From Paraburkholderia domus (GTDB lineage: Bacteria > Pseudomonadota > Gammaproteobacteria > Burkholderiales > Burkholderiaceae), in NCBI RefSeq assembly GCF_905220705.1, contig NZ_CAJNAT010000013.1, forward strand, positions 62,001 through 126,000: DNA of 64,000 nucleotides. Reading direction: 5' to 3'. Made by a program: the position numbers and the translations under genes. The first letter of the stretch is position 1, and each line of letters begins with the position of its first letter. Shown here in pieces: positions 43,286-52,138 of the stretch. The notes under the pieces were generated by a model. The model saw nothing but the letters and a program-made list of their open reading frames with translations, was not told the DNA's origin and did not search any database.

Positions 43286-44368
43286 TCAGGCAAGTTTAGC
43301 CGCGATCGCCTGGCCGACTTCGGTGGTGTTCGCCTTGCCGCCGAGGTCGCCGGTATGCGGACCTTCGATCAGCGTCGCTTCGATCGCGGCGAGAATCGCG
43401 TCGTGCGCCTCGCGTTCCGTTCCTTCGTGATTGCCGAGGAAGTCGAGCATCATGGCGGCCGACCAGATCATCGCGATCGGATTGGCGATGTTTTTGCCGG
43501 CGATGTCGGGCGCCGAGCCGTGCACCGGCTCGAACAGCGACGGAAACTTGCGGTCCGGGTTCAGATTGCCCGATGGCGCGAGGCCGATCGTGCCCGTGCA
43601 GGCAGGACCGAGATCGGAGAGGATGTCGCCGAACAGATTGGTCGCGACCACCACGTCGAAGCGATCCGGGTTCAACACGAAGCGCGCGCAGAGAATGTCG
43701 ATGTGCTGCTTGTCCCACGTCACATCTGGATACTGCGCCGCGATGCCCGCCGCGCATTTGTCCCACCACGGCATGCTGATCGCGATGCCGTTGCTCTTCG
43801 TCGCCACGGTGATCTTCTTGCGTTCGCGCCGTTGCGCGAGATCGAACGCGAACTTCAGCACGCGTTCGCTGCCGTGCCGCGTGAACACGGATTCCTGCAG
43901 CACGAACTCACGCTCGGTGCCTTCGAACATCACGCCGCCCACCGACGAATATTCGCCCTCGGTGTTCTCGCGCACGATCCAGAAATCAATGTCGCCCGCC
44001 TTGCGGCCCGCGAGCGGCGACGGCACACCGGCGAACAGCCGGGCAGGGCGCAGGTTGATGTACTGATCGAATTCACGCCGGAACTTCAGCAGCGAGCCCC
44101 ACAGCGAGATATGGTCGGGCACCGTGTCGGGCCAGCCGACCGCGCCGAACAGAATCGCGTCGGCGGATTGCAGTTGGGCTTTCCAGTCGTCCGGCATCAT
44201 CTTGCCGTGTTTGGCGTAGTAATCGCAGCTGGCCCATTCGATGTGCTGATACTCCAGTTCGATGCCGAAGCGCTTCTTTACCGTGTCCAGCACGCGAATG
44301 GCTTCCGGCATCACTTCGACACCGATACCGTCGCCGGGTATGACCGCAATCCGATATTTCTTCGACAT
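43286..44368 (-). CDS. ttuC: Tartrate dehydrogenase / D-malate dehydrogenase (decarboxylating)
   Basis: NAD-dependent, metal-requiring beta-decarboxylating dehydrogenase of 360 residues in the isopropylmalate dehydrogenase family. Landmarks: PGDGIGVEVMPEA at the N-terminus, RENTEGEYSSVGG in the middle, and LFEPVHGSAPDIAGKNIANP near the C-terminus. The tartrate/D-malate branch is indicated by overall resemblance to TtuC/DmlA and by the divergent DmlR-like LysR gene. It heads a minus-strand operon with the M14-like hydrolase and the cupin. Isopropylmalate as substrate is unlikely, since no leucine genes are near. Confidence 0.85.
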   Translation of the reverse strand: MSKKYRIAVIPGDGIGVEVMPEAIRVLDTVKKRFGIELEYQHIEWASCDYYAKHGKMMPDDWKAQLQSADAILFGAVGWPDTVPDHISLWGSLLKFRREFDQYINLRPARLFAGVPSPLAGRKAGDIDFWIVRENTEGEYSSVGGVMFEGTEREFVLQESVFTRHGSERVLKFAFDLAQRRERKKITVATKSNGIAISMPWWDKCAAGIAAQYPDVTWDKQHIDILCARFVLNPDRFDVVVATNLFGDILSDLGPACTGTIGLAPSGNLNPDRKFPSLFEPVHGSAPDIAGKNIANPIAMIWSAAMMLDFLGNHEGTEREAHDAILAAIEATLIEGPHTGDLGGKANTTEVGQAIAAKLA

Positions 44369-44427
44369 GTTTCTGCTCCTCCGTTGGGGCGTTCGATGTT
44401 TCGATAGCGCTTATTTTATTCCTGCCA

Positions 44428-44439
44428 TTTAAGCTTAAA
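44428..44439. promoter_or_regulatory. 12-bp palindrome in the ttuC/LysR divergent region
   Basis: TTTAAGCTTAAA is perfectly self-complementary, in an AT-rich stretch 60 bases upstream of ttuC and 66 bases upstream of the LysR gene. It is a plausible LysR recognition core, although the classical T-N11-A context is not evident. Confidence 0.3.
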
Positions 44440-44504
44440 ATGCTCGCTTTAGTTAAGTCACTATGCACGATTCGTGTACAAACTGATGTGCAATTAAGCG
44501 ACCT

Positions 44505-45443
44505 ATGAATGCCATCCCCTCACCCGATCTCGGCGATTTGCGCGTGTTTTGCGAAGTGGCGCGCAAATCGAGTTTCAGCGCGGCGGCCGAGTCGCTGTCG
44601 GTGTCCGCGGCGTACGTCAGCAAACGCATCAATGTGCTCGAGACTACGCTCGGTACGCGTTTATTGCATCGCTCCACGCGACGCGTCGCGATTACGGAAG
44701 CCGGTGAGCGCGTCTACACCTGGGCCGAAAAAATTCTCGACGACGTCGACCAACTGGTGGAAGACGTCTCCACCACGCGCCGCATTCCCGGCGGCAAGCT
44801 GCGCATTTCCAGCAGCTTCGGCTTTGGCCGCCGTTTCGTCGCGCCCGCGTTGGCCAGGTTTTCAGAGCGATACCCGCAACTGAGCGTGCGCCTCGATCTG
44901 TTCGACCGTCTCGTCGACGTAGGCGGCGAAGGCTTCGACCTCGATGTCCGGATCGGCGACGAGATCGCACCGCATCTGATTGCCAAACGGCTCGCGTCGA
45001 ATCATCGCGTGCTGTGTGCGTCGCCCGGCTATCTCGCCCGGCACGGCACGCCGCGGCAAGTCGCCGATCTGTCGTCGCATGCGTGCCTCGCGATCAAGGA
45101 GCGCGACCATCCATTCGGTCTGTGGCGTTTGACGGTGCGCGGCGTTGCGGAGTCGATCAAGGTCACGGGGCCGTTGTCGACCAATCACGGTGAAGTGGCG
45201 GTGCAATGGGCCTTGGCGGGACGCGGCATCGTGCTGCGGTCGATGTGGGATGTGCGGCCGCTGCTCGACAGCGGCCAGTTGCAGCAGGTTCTGCCGGATG
45301 TCACGCAACCGGCGAACCTGTGGGCGGTGTACCCGGCGCGGCTCGCGCAGTCGGCGAAGGTGCGGGTGTGCGTCGACTTTCTGAGCGAGGAATTCGCCGA
45401 GTGGAGTCCGCCGGCTGATGCACCGGCGACTCCAAAGACCTAA
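44505..45443 (+). CDS. LysR-family regulator, DmlR-like
   Basis: Regulator of 312 residues with the HTH at about residues 9-68 (LRVFCEVARKSSFSAAAESLSVSAAYVSKRINVLE) and the motif FDLDVRIGDEIAPHLIAKRLASNHRVLCASP shared by the DmlR/CrgA group. In E. coli DmlR activates the divergent D-malate dehydrogenase gene; the same divergent layout exists here with ttuC. Its stop overlaps the stop of the convergent Lrp gene by 3 bases (45440-45443). Confidence 0.84.
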   Translation: MNAIPSPDLGDLRVFCEVARKSSFSAAAESLSVSAAYVSKRINVLETTLGTRLLHRSTRRVAITEAGERVYTWAEKILDDVDQLVEDVSTTRRIPGGKLRISSSFGFGRRFVAPALARFSERYPQLSVRLDLFDRLVDVGGEGFDLDVRIGDEIAPHLIAKRLASNHRVLCASPGYLARHGTPRQVADLSSHACLAIKERDHPFGLWRLTVRGVAESIKVTGPLSTNHGEVAVQWALAGRGIVLRSMWDVRPLLDSGQLQQVLPDVTQPANLWAVYPARLAQSAKVRVCVDFLSEEFAEWSPPADAPATPKT

Positions 45444-45937
45444 TTGTGATTTTGCGAGAACAACGTTTCGAGCGGATAGTGACTCTTCACGAACGGCGAC
45501 TTGATGATCACGTAGCTGAAGTACTTCTCGATGCCAATATCACGTTCCAGCAGTCCCTCGACGATGCTCTGATAATGGCTCACGCTACGCGTGACGAACT
45601 TCAGCAAATAGTCATAGCCGCCGCTCGCCAGATGGCACTCGACAATCTCGTCGACATCCTTGATCGCATTCACGAACTTGATGAAGTCTTCCCGCCGATG
45701 ATCGGCGAGCGTGACTTCGGTGAACACGATCTGCACGTCGCCGAGCTTTTCGAGCTGGATCTGCGCACCGTAGCCGATGATGTAGCCGGCTTTCTCCAGA
45801 CGCTTGACGCGAATCAGGCAAGGACTGGGCGAAAGGCCGACCGCGTCGGCAAGCTCGACGTTGGTTATGCGGCCTTTCTTCTGCAACTGTGAAAGTATGC
45901 GCAGGTCAATCCGGTCCAGCTTGCAGTCGCTGCTCAT
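45440..45937 (-). CDS. Lrp/AsnC-family regulator
   Basis: Regulator of 165 residues: HTH at about residues 7-60 (LDRIDLRILSQLQKKGRITNVELADAVGLSPSPCLIRVKRLE) and a C-terminal RAM/AsnC ligand domain (VNAIKDVDEIVECHLASGGYDYLLKFVTRSV). Such proteins sense amino acids and activate nearby amino-acid or amine catabolic genes. It follows the class III aminotransferase by 53 bases on the same strand and may regulate it; the CAGCA-N5-TGCTG element is a possible target. Confidence 0.87.
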   Translation of the reverse strand: MSSDCKLDRIDLRILSQLQKKGRITNVELADAVGLSPSPCLIRVKRLEKAGYIIGYGAQIQLEKLGDVQIVFTEVTLADHRREDFIKFVNAIKDVDEIVECHLASGGYDYLLKFVTRSVSHYQSIVEGLLERDIGIEKYFSYVIIKSPFVKSHYPLETLFSQNHN

Positions 45938-45990
45938 CGTAACGTTATCGCTCCGGCGATGGGTGAAGGAGGCTCGAAGGGTTCTCTACT

Positions 45991-47388
45991 CTAGCACGCG
46001 GTGGCATGAATTTTGACCTTCAGCGCGGCCCGAACATCGGCTTGTCCGAGAACGTCGTCGAGGGTTTTTTCGAGGCGCTCGAACATCAGATCGAACTCCG
46101 CCTCCGTGTATGACAGCGCCGGCGCAAAACCAAGAATATTGTCGCCGAACGCGCGGAAAATCAGGCGGTTTTCATAAGCCGCAGCAGCGATCCGTTCGGA
46201 CAGTTTCAGCGATGGATCGAAACCTGCCTTGCTGTCTTTGTCCGATACCAGTTCAAGCGCGCCGAGCAGGCCACGATGGCGTGAGTCGCCCACTAGCGGA
46301 TGCGCGAGCAGCGCGTCGAGGCCGCGGGCGAAACGCGGGCCACGGGCCACGCCGTTCGCAAGCAGGCCGCCTTCGTGATACAGGCGCAGTACTTCGAGAC
46401 CGATCGCCGCGCTGACCGGATGCGCCGAATACGTATGGCCGTGGCCGACGACTGCTTCGGCGTCGCCATCGGCAATGCCTTGATAGATTTCGTCTGACAT
46501 CAGCACGGCGCCCATCGGTGCATAGCCGGCGGTCAAGCCCTTTGCCACCGTCATCAGATCCGGTTCGACGTTTTCGCCCTGACACGCGAACAGCGGACCC
46601 GTGCGCCCGAAGCCGGTGATGACTTCATCGGCGACGAACAGAATGCCGAGCTTACGGCAACTTTCGCGCATCGCTTTCAACCAGCCGACCGGCGGTACGA
46701 TCACACCGCCCGAACCCTGAATCGGTTCGCAGAAGAAGGCCGCGACGTTGTCCGCACCGAGTTCGGCCACCTTTGTTTCGAGCGCGGTCACCGAGGCGGC
46801 GATCAACGCGGCGTCGTCGGCGAAATCATTGCGATATGCATACGGCGACGGCAGATGATGCTGGTTCGGCAGCGGCAGATCGAAATTGCGGTGAAACGCG
46901 GGCAAGGCAGTGAGGCCCGCGCCCATCGTCGACGAACCGTGGTAGCCGCGTTGCAGCGCGATGATGTGTTTCTTCGACGGCCGCCCGGTCGCGTTGAAAT
47001 AGTGCGTGATGAAACGGATGGCCGAATCGACTGCATCGGAACCACCGAGCGTGAAATACACATGGTGCAGCGAAGCGGGCGACACCTCGACCAGCTTTTG
47101 CGCCAGTTCGATCGCGGGCGCCGAGCCGAAATGGAAATAGCCGGTCGCGTAGGGCAGCTTTTTCATCTGCTCGGTGGCGACCTCGACAATGCTTTGCTGG
47201 CCGTAGCCGACATTGACGCACCACAGACCGGAGAAGGCGTCGAGTAGTTCGTTGCCGGCCGCGTCGCGCAGGAACGCGCCGCTGGCGGACTCGAGGACGG
47301 TGACGCCGCGGGCCTCGTGCGCGCGGTAGTTGATGACCGGGTGAATCAGATGTTTGCGGTCGGCTTCGATGAGCGAATGGATCGGCAT
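45991..47388 (-). CDS. Class III omega-aminotransferase (putrescine/GABA--pyruvate type)
   Basis: PLP enzyme of 465 residues transferring the terminal amino group of an amine or omega-amino acid to a keto acid. The PLP lysine is K283 (TVAKGLTAG) and D254 (FVADEVITGFGRTG) holds the cofactor ring. GLWCVNVGYG near the N-terminus is typical of SpuC-like putrescine/diamine and beta-alanine--pyruvate transaminases. It would yield a semialdehyde for the aldehyde dehydrogenase at 49669 or gabD at 28999. The substrate within the group is not resolved. Confidence 0.84.
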   Translation of the reverse strand: MPIHSLIEADRKHLIHPVINYRAHEARGVTVLESASGAFLRDAAGNELLDAFSGLWCVNVGYGQQSIVEVATEQMKKLPYATGYFHFGSAPAIELAQKLVEVSPASLHHVYFTLGGSDAVDSAIRFITHYFNATGRPSKKHIIALQRGYHGSSTMGAGLTALPAFHRNFDLPLPNQHHLPSPYAYRNDFADDAALIAASVTALETKVAELGADNVAAFFCEPIQGSGGVIVPPVGWLKAMRESCRKLGILFVADEVITGFGRTGPLFACQGENVEPDLMTVAKGLTAGYAPMGAVLMSDEIYQGIADGDAEAVVGHGHTYSAHPVSAAIGLEVLRLYHEGGLLANGVARGPRFARGLDALLAHPLVGDSRHRGLLGALELVSDKDSKAGFDPSLKLSERIAAAAYENRLIFRAFGDNILGFAPALSYTEAEFDLMFERLEKTLDDVLGQADVRAALKVKIHATAC

Positions 47389-47509
47389 GATGGGTTCTCG
47401 TCGCGGGAAAGGGCTGTTGACCGTTCCATACTACTGACCCAGGGCGATCGCCTGCTCACCTAAACAATTGCCTGAAAAGCGCGTCCGACGCGTTTTGATG
47501 CATGGCCTT

Positions 47510-47523
47510 AGCATTTTCTGCTG
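47510..47523 (-). promoter_or_regulatory. AGCA-N5-TGCT element upstream of the aminotransferase
   Basis: The sequence AGCATTTTCTGCTG is identical to bases 30580-30593 upstream of gabD. It lies 122 bases from the aminotransferase start, compared with 109 for gabD, in the same orientation. A GCGTTTT element lies about 20 bases before both copies. Confidence 0.4.
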
Positions 47524-47571
47524 CGGACGCTGAAAAGCCCTGGCGGATCGCCGTTTCAGCGAGCGCCGCGT

Positions 47572-48498
47572 TCAATATCCCTGGGCGCGGTCAATCTGAC
47601 CGAGCATCGGCAGGCCTTTGCGATGGCGGCGCAGATTCTCGAGCACCACGTCGACGGCGCTCTCGGGCCGCGTCGCGCTGGCGATATGGGGCGTGATGCG
47701 CACACGTGGATGCGTCCACAACGGATGACCGGCGGGCAGCGGCTCAGGGTCGGTGACGTCGAGAATGGCGTTGTGCAACTGGCCGCTGTCCAGTGCCGCC
47801 AGCAGGTCATGCTGATTCAGATGCGGACCGCGCCCCGTTTGAATCAGCGACGCACCGAGCGGCAACTTCGCGAACAACTCGGCATCGAGCAGGCCGCGTG
47901 TGGCGGGTGTGAGTGGCAACAGGCAGATCAGGATGTCGGTGCGGGCGAGAAACTCATCCAAGGCGCCTTCGCCTGCATAGCAATCGACGCCCTCGATCTC
48001 ACGCGGCGAACGGCTCCAGCCCGCGCAGGCGAAGCCGAATAATCGCAGCTTCTCCAGCACCGCGGTGCCCAGCACGCCGAGCCCCAGCACGCCGATGCGG
48101 CGAGCGCTGGCCGGCTTGAGCGGCAGTTCACGCCAGACCTGCTGTTGTTGCTGAAGTCCATAGTCGAACAGATCGCGATGAATGGTCAGCACGGCTTGCG
48201 TGACGTATTCGACCATGCCTTCAACGATGCCCGGTTCGATCATCCTCACCACCGGCACATGAGCCGGCACGCCTGACAGATCGAACTGGTCGATGCCCGC
48301 ACCGACGGAGAACACGACTTCGAGGTTAGGGAAGGTACGCGTGGGATCTTCCGGCGGTTGCCAGGCGGCAAGGTAGCGGACCGCAGCCGGGTCGCCGAGA
48401 TCGGGCCAGATGTGGAACGGCAGGTCGGGTGCTTTCTGCGCGAAGAGTTTCGCCCATTGCGCGCCGCGCGCCGGGTCGGCTTTATAAAGGAAGGCCAT
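47572..48498 (-). CDS. ghrA: 2-hydroxyacid dehydrogenase, glyoxylate/hydroxypyruvate reductase A type
   Basis: NAD(P)-dependent reductase of 308 residues. Cofactor motif GLGVLG in RIGVLGLGVLGTAVLEKL; the catalytic arginine is in LIQTGRG, the glutamate in TDPEPLP and the histidine in ITPHIAS. GhrA reduces glyoxylate to glycolate and hydroxypyruvate to glycerate. It lies 6 bases after the GNAT stop and is co-transcribed with it, upstream of the aminotransferase. Its job in this amine region may be to remove a keto-acid product. Confidence 0.85.
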   Translation of the reverse strand: MAFLYKADPARGAQWAKLFAQKAPDLPFHIWPDLGDPAAVRYLAAWQPPEDPTRTFPNLEVVFSVGAGIDQFDLSGVPAHVPVVRMIEPGIVEGMVEYVTQAVLTIHRDLFDYGLQQQQQVWRELPLKPASARRIGVLGLGVLGTAVLEKLRLFGFACAGWSRSPREIEGVDCYAGEGALDEFLARTDILICLLPLTPATRGLLDAELFAKLPLGASLIQTGRGPHLNQHDLLAALDSGQLHNAILDVTDPEPLPAGHPLWTHPRVRITPHIASATRPESAVDVVLENLRRHRKGLPMLGQIDRAQGY

Positions 48499-48504
48499 GG
48501 TGGA

Positions 48505-49389
48505 TCAGAAGATCGCCTGGTTGATGATGCCGTATTGCAGATAGGGCTCGTTCTTGCCCGCCGCGCTGCTGGCGTTCGCGAGATCCGCCGGCGTGGCATG
48601 CCGAACCATTTTGACTACTGTATCCACGCGCGGCAGCCCCAGTTGGGTCAGCCATTCGGTCAGTCCGCTCTCGCCTGGCGTGTCGATACGCACGAACACG
48701 CCTTCGTTAAGTGCCAGCCAGTGGCTGATCAACGCCTTGGCGCGGCGTGAGTCCTCCGACGCGGGCGCGACGACCGGCCCAATCGCAAAGCCGCGCCCGA
48801 AGCGGCGAAACAGCGCGAAGCCGATCAGCTCGCCATCGCGATCGAGCGCGATGGCATCAGCGGCGCTCAAGAGTGCGGGCAAGACTTCGCTGCGGTCCAG
48901 GCCGCTTGCCCGCGATGCCAGTTCGACCAGCCGGGCCGTATCGCTCGAACCGAGCGGGCGCAGGCGTTCCCCTGGCGGCAATGAAACGAGGGGCGGCTGG
49001 AATGCCGCGCCCTGATGCTGGTCGAGCGTGCCGACCGCCTGAAAGCCGAGCTTTTCATACAAAGGCTGACCGGCGGTCGTGGCGTGCAGAAACGTAACCC
49101 GGCCGCCGAGTTCTTCCAGCACCAGTTCCATCAGCTTTCTGCCGATGCCGCGCCCTTGCTGCTCGGGGGAGACGATCACCATCCCGAGCGAGGCCCGGTC
49201 GGCGCCGTATTTCCAGCACAACGCCGTGCCGATCACACCGCTCGCATCTTCCGCGACGAAACCCACACCCAGAAGCGCCACGAATCGCCAGTCGTCCGCA
49301 CGATGCGGCCATTTGAGTTCGACTGTCAGCGCATGCGCGGCGGCGATGTCGTCGTGGGTGAAACGTCTAGTGGTAATCGAATCGGACAC
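48505..49389 (-). CDS. GNAT-family N-acetyltransferase with C-terminal extension
   Basis: Acetyl-CoA-dependent acyltransferase of 294 residues. The GNAT core occupies about residues 1-130 (ASLGMVIVSPEQQGRGIGRKLMELVLEE carries the acetyl-CoA loop QGRGIG). A second domain of about 150 residues (SGLDRSEVLPALLSAADAIAL, then RFGRGFAIGPVVAP) is the type seen in two-domain GNATs. The acceptor is unknown; small amines or amino acids fit the context. It starts at GTG 49389 and is divergent from the aldehyde dehydrogenase gene. Confidence 0.78.
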   Translation of the reverse strand: MSDSITTRRFTHDDIAAAHALTVELKWPHRADDWRFVALLGVGFVAEDASGVIGTALCWKYGADRASLGMVIVSPEQQGRGIGRKLMELVLEELGGRVTFLHATTAGQPLYEKLGFQAVGTLDQHQGAAFQPPLVSLPPGERLRPLGSSDTARLVELASRASGLDRSEVLPALLSAADAIALDRDGELIGFALFRRFGRGFAIGPVVAPASEDSRRAKALISHWLALNEGVFVRIDTPGESGLTEWLTQLGLPRVDTVVKMVRHATPADLANASSAAGKNEPYLQYGIINQAIF

Positions 49390-49668
49390 GCCGTACTCCC
49401 AGGATGGCTGAAGGCTTACGCCGTCACTTTGTCATCCGGTGCGCGGTGTGACTAGGACGATCTTTTTATCCGGGCCGTTCGAAAGGGCCGTATCGCAAAT
49501 CGATGCAAAACGCTCAGTTTGACCGCTCATTACAGGCGCGTTCTGCTGCGCGGGGATTTTTGTCGGCGACATATGCCACGCCCGCGGCTCTACGATTTTG
49601 TCATGGCGGCGGCGTTGTCAAAACGCACCGCTCGGGACTAACAGCCAGTCACACAGGAAACTTTTCTC
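49390..49668. other. Divergent intergenic region, GNAT / aldehyde dehydrogenase
   Basis: This is 279 bases without a gene, including the likely promoters for both sides. The right end has AGGAAA (49655-49660) as the ribosome site of the dehydrogenase. I looked for a sigma-54 -24/-12 motif because of the PrpR-like activator at 62200 and found none convincing. Confidence 0.35.
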
Positions 49669-51171
49669 ATGGACAGCTTCAATCCGGACGACGTCGCGAT
49701 TCGCAGCGGGCATTTCATCGGCGGTGAGTATGTGGACAGCGACGTGCGTAGCGGCGGGCGCCGCATCGAGGTGGCGCGCCCTTCGGACGGCGTGATCTAC
49801 GCCTCCGTACCGCTCGCCGACGCCGAAATGGTGGACCGCGCGGTGGAGAACGCGTGGCAGGCTTTCAGAACGAGTGGCTGGGCGCGCATGGCCCCGCGTG
49901 AGCGCGCCAAAATCCTGCGTTGTTTCGCCGAGCTGATCGAAGCCGATGCGCCGTTTTTAGGCCGGCTGGAGGCGCTCGGCTCGACCCGTCCGATTGCTCA
50001 GGCAATTGGCTGGGACGTGCCGTTCACTGCCGAGGGCATCCGTTTCTATGCGGAGTTTGCCGACAAGGTCGGTGGCGACGTGGCGGCGACCGATCATGAC
50101 CATCTCGGCATGACGATCGCCGAACCGTATGGCGTGATTGGCGCAATCGCGCCATGGAATTTCCCCCTCGTGATGGCGTCGTGGAAGATTGCCCCAGCGC
50201 TGGCTGCGGGTAACGCGGTGGTGCTGAAGCCGTCCGAGATGACGCCGTTCTCGGTGTTGCGACTCGCCGAACTGGCCGTGCAGGCGGGCGTGCCGGCCGG
50301 CATCTTCAACGTGGTCCAAGGCGACGGCCGTGTCACCGGCGAAGAACTGGTGCGTCATCCGAAGATCAGCAAGGTCACCTTCACGGGCTCCACGCGCACG
50401 GGGGCCGCGATCATGGCCGCTTGTGCCAATAGCGGCACCAAGCCGGTTACGCTGGAACTGGGCGGCAAGAGCCCGCAAATCGTGTTTGCCGACGCCCCGC
50501 GTCTCGACGATGTGGCGCGCCGGATCGCCGGCTCCATCACCGGTAACGCGGGCCAGGTATGCGTGGCCGGCTCGCGCCTGCTGGTCGAGCGAAGCTTGGC
50601 GGAGCCGCTGGCCGAGCGCATCGGCAAGATCTTCGCCGAGGTGAAACCCGGCGCGACATGGGCCGTCGGCACCACCTTGTCGCCGATCATCTCCGTGCCA
50701 CAGGCAGCGCGCATCGAAGGGATCGTCGGGCGCACGCTGGAGGCGGGCGCGACGCTGCGCTATGGCGGTGTGCGGGCTGACGGCGGGGCCGTTGGTGCGT
50801 CGGGTGGCGCGTTCTATGCGCCGACGCTGCTCACGGACGTCACCGCCCACTCTGAAGCCGTGCGCGAAGAAGTCTTCGGCCCCGTGCTGACGTTGCAAAC
50901 CTTCGATACCGAAGAAGAAGCGCTCGCGCTCGCGCAGCATCCCGACTATGGCCTCGCTGCCGGCGTGCATACCGCTGACTTGGGCCGCGCGCTGCGCTTC
51001 GTGCGCGGCCTCGAAGCGGGGACGGTCTGGGTCAACCGCTACGGCCGCACCTCCGACTTCATGATCCCCACCGGCGGCTTCAAGCGTTCCGGCATCGGCA
51101 AGGACCTCGGCCGCCAGGCCTACGAGGCAAACCTGCGTTTCAAGAGTGTGTTGATCGACCTGCGGCCTTGA
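49669..51171 (+). CDS. NAD(P)-dependent aldehyde dehydrogenase
   Basis: Aldehyde dehydrogenase of 500 residues. The catalytic cysteine is C298 (GNAGQVCVAG) and the general base E263 (LELGGKSP); IAPWNFPLVMASWKIAPALAAGNAVVLKPSE is the cofactor region. It is of the broad PuuC/AldH-like group that oxidises aminoaldehydes and other aliphatic aldehydes to acids. It precedes the HAD and FAD-oxidase genes by 259 bases and would handle aldehydes made by flavin oxidation or transamination nearby. The exact aldehyde is unknown. Confidence 0.83.
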   Translation: MDSFNPDDVAIRSGHFIGGEYVDSDVRSGGRRIEVARPSDGVIYASVPLADAEMVDRAVENAWQAFRTSGWARMAPRERAKILRCFAELIEADAPFLGRLEALGSTRPIAQAIGWDVPFTAEGIRFYAEFADKVGGDVAATDHDHLGMTIAEPYGVIGAIAPWNFPLVMASWKIAPALAAGNAVVLKPSEMTPFSVLRLAELAVQAGVPAGIFNVVQGDGRVTGEELVRHPKISKVTFTGSTRTGAAIMAACANSGTKPVTLELGGKSPQIVFADAPRLDDVARRIAGSITGNAGQVCVAGSRLLVERSLAEPLAERIGKIFAEVKPGATWAVGTTLSPIISVPQAARIEGIVGRTLEAGATLRYGGVRADGGAVGASGGAFYAPTLLTDVTAHSEAVREEVFGPVLTLQTFDTEEEALALAQHPDYGLAAGVHTADLGRALRFVRGLEAGTVWVNRYGRTSDFMIPTGGFKRSGIGKDLGRQAYEANLRFKSVLIDLRP

Positions 51172-51189
51172 TTCCCGCAACACCAATAC

Positions 51190-51211
51190 GGACGGGGCTT
51201 CCAGCCCGTCC
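51190..51211 (+). terminator. GC-rich hairpin after the aldehyde dehydrogenase gene
   Basis: GGACGGG at 51190-51196 pairs with CCCGTCC at 51205-51211 (8-base loop), 18 bases after the stop. No T-run follows, so termination would be weak or factor-assisted. Confidence 0.4.
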
Positions 51212-51333
51212 ACCGCAGACTGTGCTGCGTAACGGCCTCAAAACGCATGGTTTGTGTCATCAGCAGCGCCCGAATCAGGAACATCTATGTTTTTGCGCTG
51301 ATTAAATCTTTAACAGGAATGAGCTTTTCTGTC

Positions 51334-51367
51334 GACCGGAGTTAGTGCTTCAGCACTTACTCCGGTC
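51334..51367. repeat. 34-base dyad element, copy 1
   Basis: Two stem blocks, GACCGGAGT/ACTCCGGTC (9 bp) and AGTGCT/AGCACT, separated by one T-T mismatch, form a near-perfect 34-base hairpin 63 bases upstream of the HAD gene. A second 34-base element at 55215-55248 has the same layout with compensatory changes in the stem. It may be a dispersed palindromic repeat or an RNA element. Confidence 0.6.
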
Positions 51368-51430
51368 CCATGCAACGCTGTTTTCGCCACTGAACCCAAT
51401 ATGGGTTCACCATCACGATAGGACTGCACC

Positions 51431-52099
51431 ATGATCGAATTCGAACCGAAATACATCACCTTCGACTGTTACGGCACGCTCACGAAGTTCCGCATGGCCG
51501 ACACGACCCGCGAAATGTTCGGTCACGTGCTGCAAGGCGACGACATGGAGAAGCTCATCGCGTTTTACGCCGGCTATCGTCGCGACGAAGTGCTCGGTGC
51601 ATGGAAGCCGTATCGTGACGTGGTCGTCAACGCGTTGCGCCGCGCCTGCAAGCGCATGAATGTCGAGTTCAACGAAATGGAAGCCGAGAAGATCTACACG
51701 GCGGTGCCGACCTGGGGTCCGCATCCGGACGTGCCGGAAGGCCTCTCGCGTCTGGCGAAGAAGTACAAGCTGGTGATTCTGTCGAACGCGTCGAACAACC
51801 AGATCCAGAGCAACGTCGACAAGCTCGGCGCGCCGTTCCACGCGGTCTTTACCGCCGAGCAGGCACAGTCGTACAAGCCGCGCATGCAAGGCTTCGAATA
51901 CATGTTCGACCAGCTGAACTGCAATCCGGAAGACGTGCTGCACGTGTCGTCGAGCCTGCGTTACGACCTGATGACCGCACACGACCTGGGCATCAAGCAC
52001 AAGGCTTTCGTCAACCGCGGCCATGAACCGTCGACGCCGTACTACCAGTACTACGAAGTCAACGACATCCCGCATCTGGCCGCGGAACTCGGTCTGTAA
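51431..52099 (+). CDS. HAD-superfamily hydrolase, haloacid dehalogenase type II-like
   Basis: A 222-residue HAD protein. The nucleophile is D12 in FDCYGTL, followed by the cap helices, LSNASNNQIQSNVDKLG (motif II) and SYKPRMQGFEYMF (motif III lysine), then SSSLRYDLMTAHDLG. The DxYGT motif is that of L-2-haloacid dehalogenases, but many such proteins in amino-acid or amine operons lack known halide chemistry and may act as phosphatases or on other leaving groups. It opens the run of co-oriented genes that ends at 62243; its stop is 39 bases before the FAD-oxidase start. Confidence 0.78.
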   Translation: MIEFEPKYITFDCYGTLTKFRMADTTREMFGHVLQGDDMEKLIAFYAGYRRDEVLGAWKPYRDVVVNALRRACKRMNVEFNEMEAEKIYTAVPTWGPHPDVPEGLSRLAKKYKLVILSNASNNQIQSNVDKLGAPFHAVFTAEQAQSYKPRMQGFEYMFDQLNCNPEDVLHVSSSLRYDLMTAHDLGIKHKAFVNRGHEPSTPYYQYYEVNDIPHLAAELGL

Positions 52100-52138
52100 G
52101 CGTCGTTTGCCCCATTGCCCATCTCAAGGACAGACCGG

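Noticed and set aside
49390..49668. Sigma-54 promoter for the aldehyde dehydrogenase gene
   Set aside because: TGGCGG at 49603 followed by TTGTC has the right look, but the GC of the -12 element is missing at the required spacing.
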